12,382 nucleotides of DNA, taken from contig CAIYXG010000034.1 in the NCBI GenBank assembly GCA_903930035.1, positions 1 through 12,382 of the forward strand, written 5' to 3'. The notes below the pieces were generated by a model, which ran no database searches, was not told the DNA's origin, and worked only from the letters and a program-made list of their open reading frames with translations. This DNA is from an uncultured Actinomycetes bacterium. Its GTDB lineage: Bacteria > Actinomycetota > Acidimicrobiia > Acidimicrobiales > Microtrichaceae. The translations under genes and the position numbers were made by a program. Each line of letters opens with the position of its first letter. Position 1 is the first letter of the stretch. This document shows positions 12,083 through 12,382 of this stretch, in pieces.

Positions 12083-12382
12083 CCGACACCGACTGGCTCC
12101 ACCCACCGATGACCGAGGTCCGCCCGCTCGTCGAGCGGGCGCTGGCCGAGGACCAGGCCCCGCTGGGCGACCTGACGTCGTCGCTGCTCGAGCCCCGGAC
12201 CATCGAGTACCGGTTCGTGTCGCGCGGGACGGGCCGTCTGGCGGGCACCCGCTGCGCCGGCGAGACCTTCCGGCAGGTCGACCGGTCGGTCGAGCTGGCG
12301 TGGACGCTGGACGAGGGCGCCGAGCTCGAGCCCGGCACGGTCTTCGGCGTGGTGCGCGGCCCGGTCGGCCCGATCCTGACCG
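12079..12382 (+). CDS. nadC: Nicotinate-nucleotide diphosphorylase (quinolinate phosphoribosyltransferase), 3' end beyond the window
   Basis: NadC converts quinolinate and PRPP to nicotinate mononucleotide with loss of CO2. Only the first 101 codons are present; the gene runs off the window. The visible part is the N-terminal domain: VERALAEDQAPLGDLTSSLL (18-37), the RLAGTRCAGETF strand-helix, and the LDEGAELEPGTVFGVVRGPVGPILT segment that leads into the barrel domain. All three match the family pattern. The GTG start overlaps the nadB stop by 4 nt, making a coupled nadB-nadC pair. The active-site lysines and arginines of the barrel lie outside the window and cannot be checked. Confidence 0.9.
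   Translation, partial: MTDTDWLHPPMTEVRPLVERALAEDQAPLGDLTSSLLEPRTIEYRFVSRGTGRLAGTRCAGETFRQVDRSVELAWTLDEGAELEPGTVFGVVRGPVGPILT

Noticed and set aside
1..12382. Mobile elements, CRISPR arrays, toxin-antitoxin or phage genes.
   Set aside because: No transposase, integrase, direct-repeat array or composition shift is seen. The gene order is that of a conserved chromosomal block.

Overview
The window is about 12.4 kb of very GC-rich DNA. Every supportable gene lies on the + strand and they are tightly packed. The gene order sigR/rsrA, zincin metalloprotease, tilS, hpt, ftsH, folE, folP, folB, folK, DUF2520, panC, nadB, nadC, together with SigR/RsrA-type redox regulation and a DUF2342 metalloprotease, points to the Actinomycetota. 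Much of this order is shared with the Mycobacterium tuberculosis region around Rv3602c-Rv3626c, and panC-nadB-nadC matches Streptomyces. The high GC, the short leaderless-type promoters and the absence of panD next to panC suggest a deep actinobacterial lineage such as Acidimicrobiia. That placement is inference.

Layout. (1) 91-964: an ECF sigma factor of the SigR/SigH group and its zinc-binding RsrA-like anti-sigma factor, a thiol-oxidative stress switch. (2) 1010-1159: a 49-residue single-pass membrane protein with its own leaderless-type promoter. (3) 1236-3253: a DUF2342 zinc metalloprotease translationally coupled to tilS (tRNA-Ile lysidine synthetase). (4) 3264-3830: hpt (purine salvage). 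(5) 3913-5724: ftsH, the membrane AAA+ protease. (6) 5746-9381: a folate operon of folE, folP, an unassigned PTP-fold gene, folB, folK and a DUF2520 Rossmann protein. It ends in a hairpin that has the last stop codon in its loop. (7) 9382-9629: a 248-bp intergenic stretch rich in inverted repeats, with a promoter for the next operon. (8) 9630-12382: panC, nadB and the 5' part of nadC, joined by 4-nt overlaps.

The folate genes make 7,8-dihydropteroate from GTP and p-aminobenzoate. PanC makes pantothenate, and NadB/NadC perform two of the three steps from aspartate to nicotinate mononucleotide. The window is therefore mainly a cofactor-biosynthesis block (folate, CoA precursor, NAD) behind a conserved tilS-hpt-ftsH block.

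The most interesting item is the gene at 7279-7788. It looks like a dual-specificity/tyrosine phosphatase, but the catalytic cysteine of the HC-X5-R signature is glycine (H111-G112-X5-R118). It has the strongest ribosome-binding site seen in the window and sits in a folate operon whose one unassigned chemical step is a dephosphorylation. Other points of interest are a possible 5-codon leaderless upstream ORF coupled to panC, the recurrent TAnnnT boxes 7-9 nt before start codons, and the hairpin-rich DUF2520-panC spacer.
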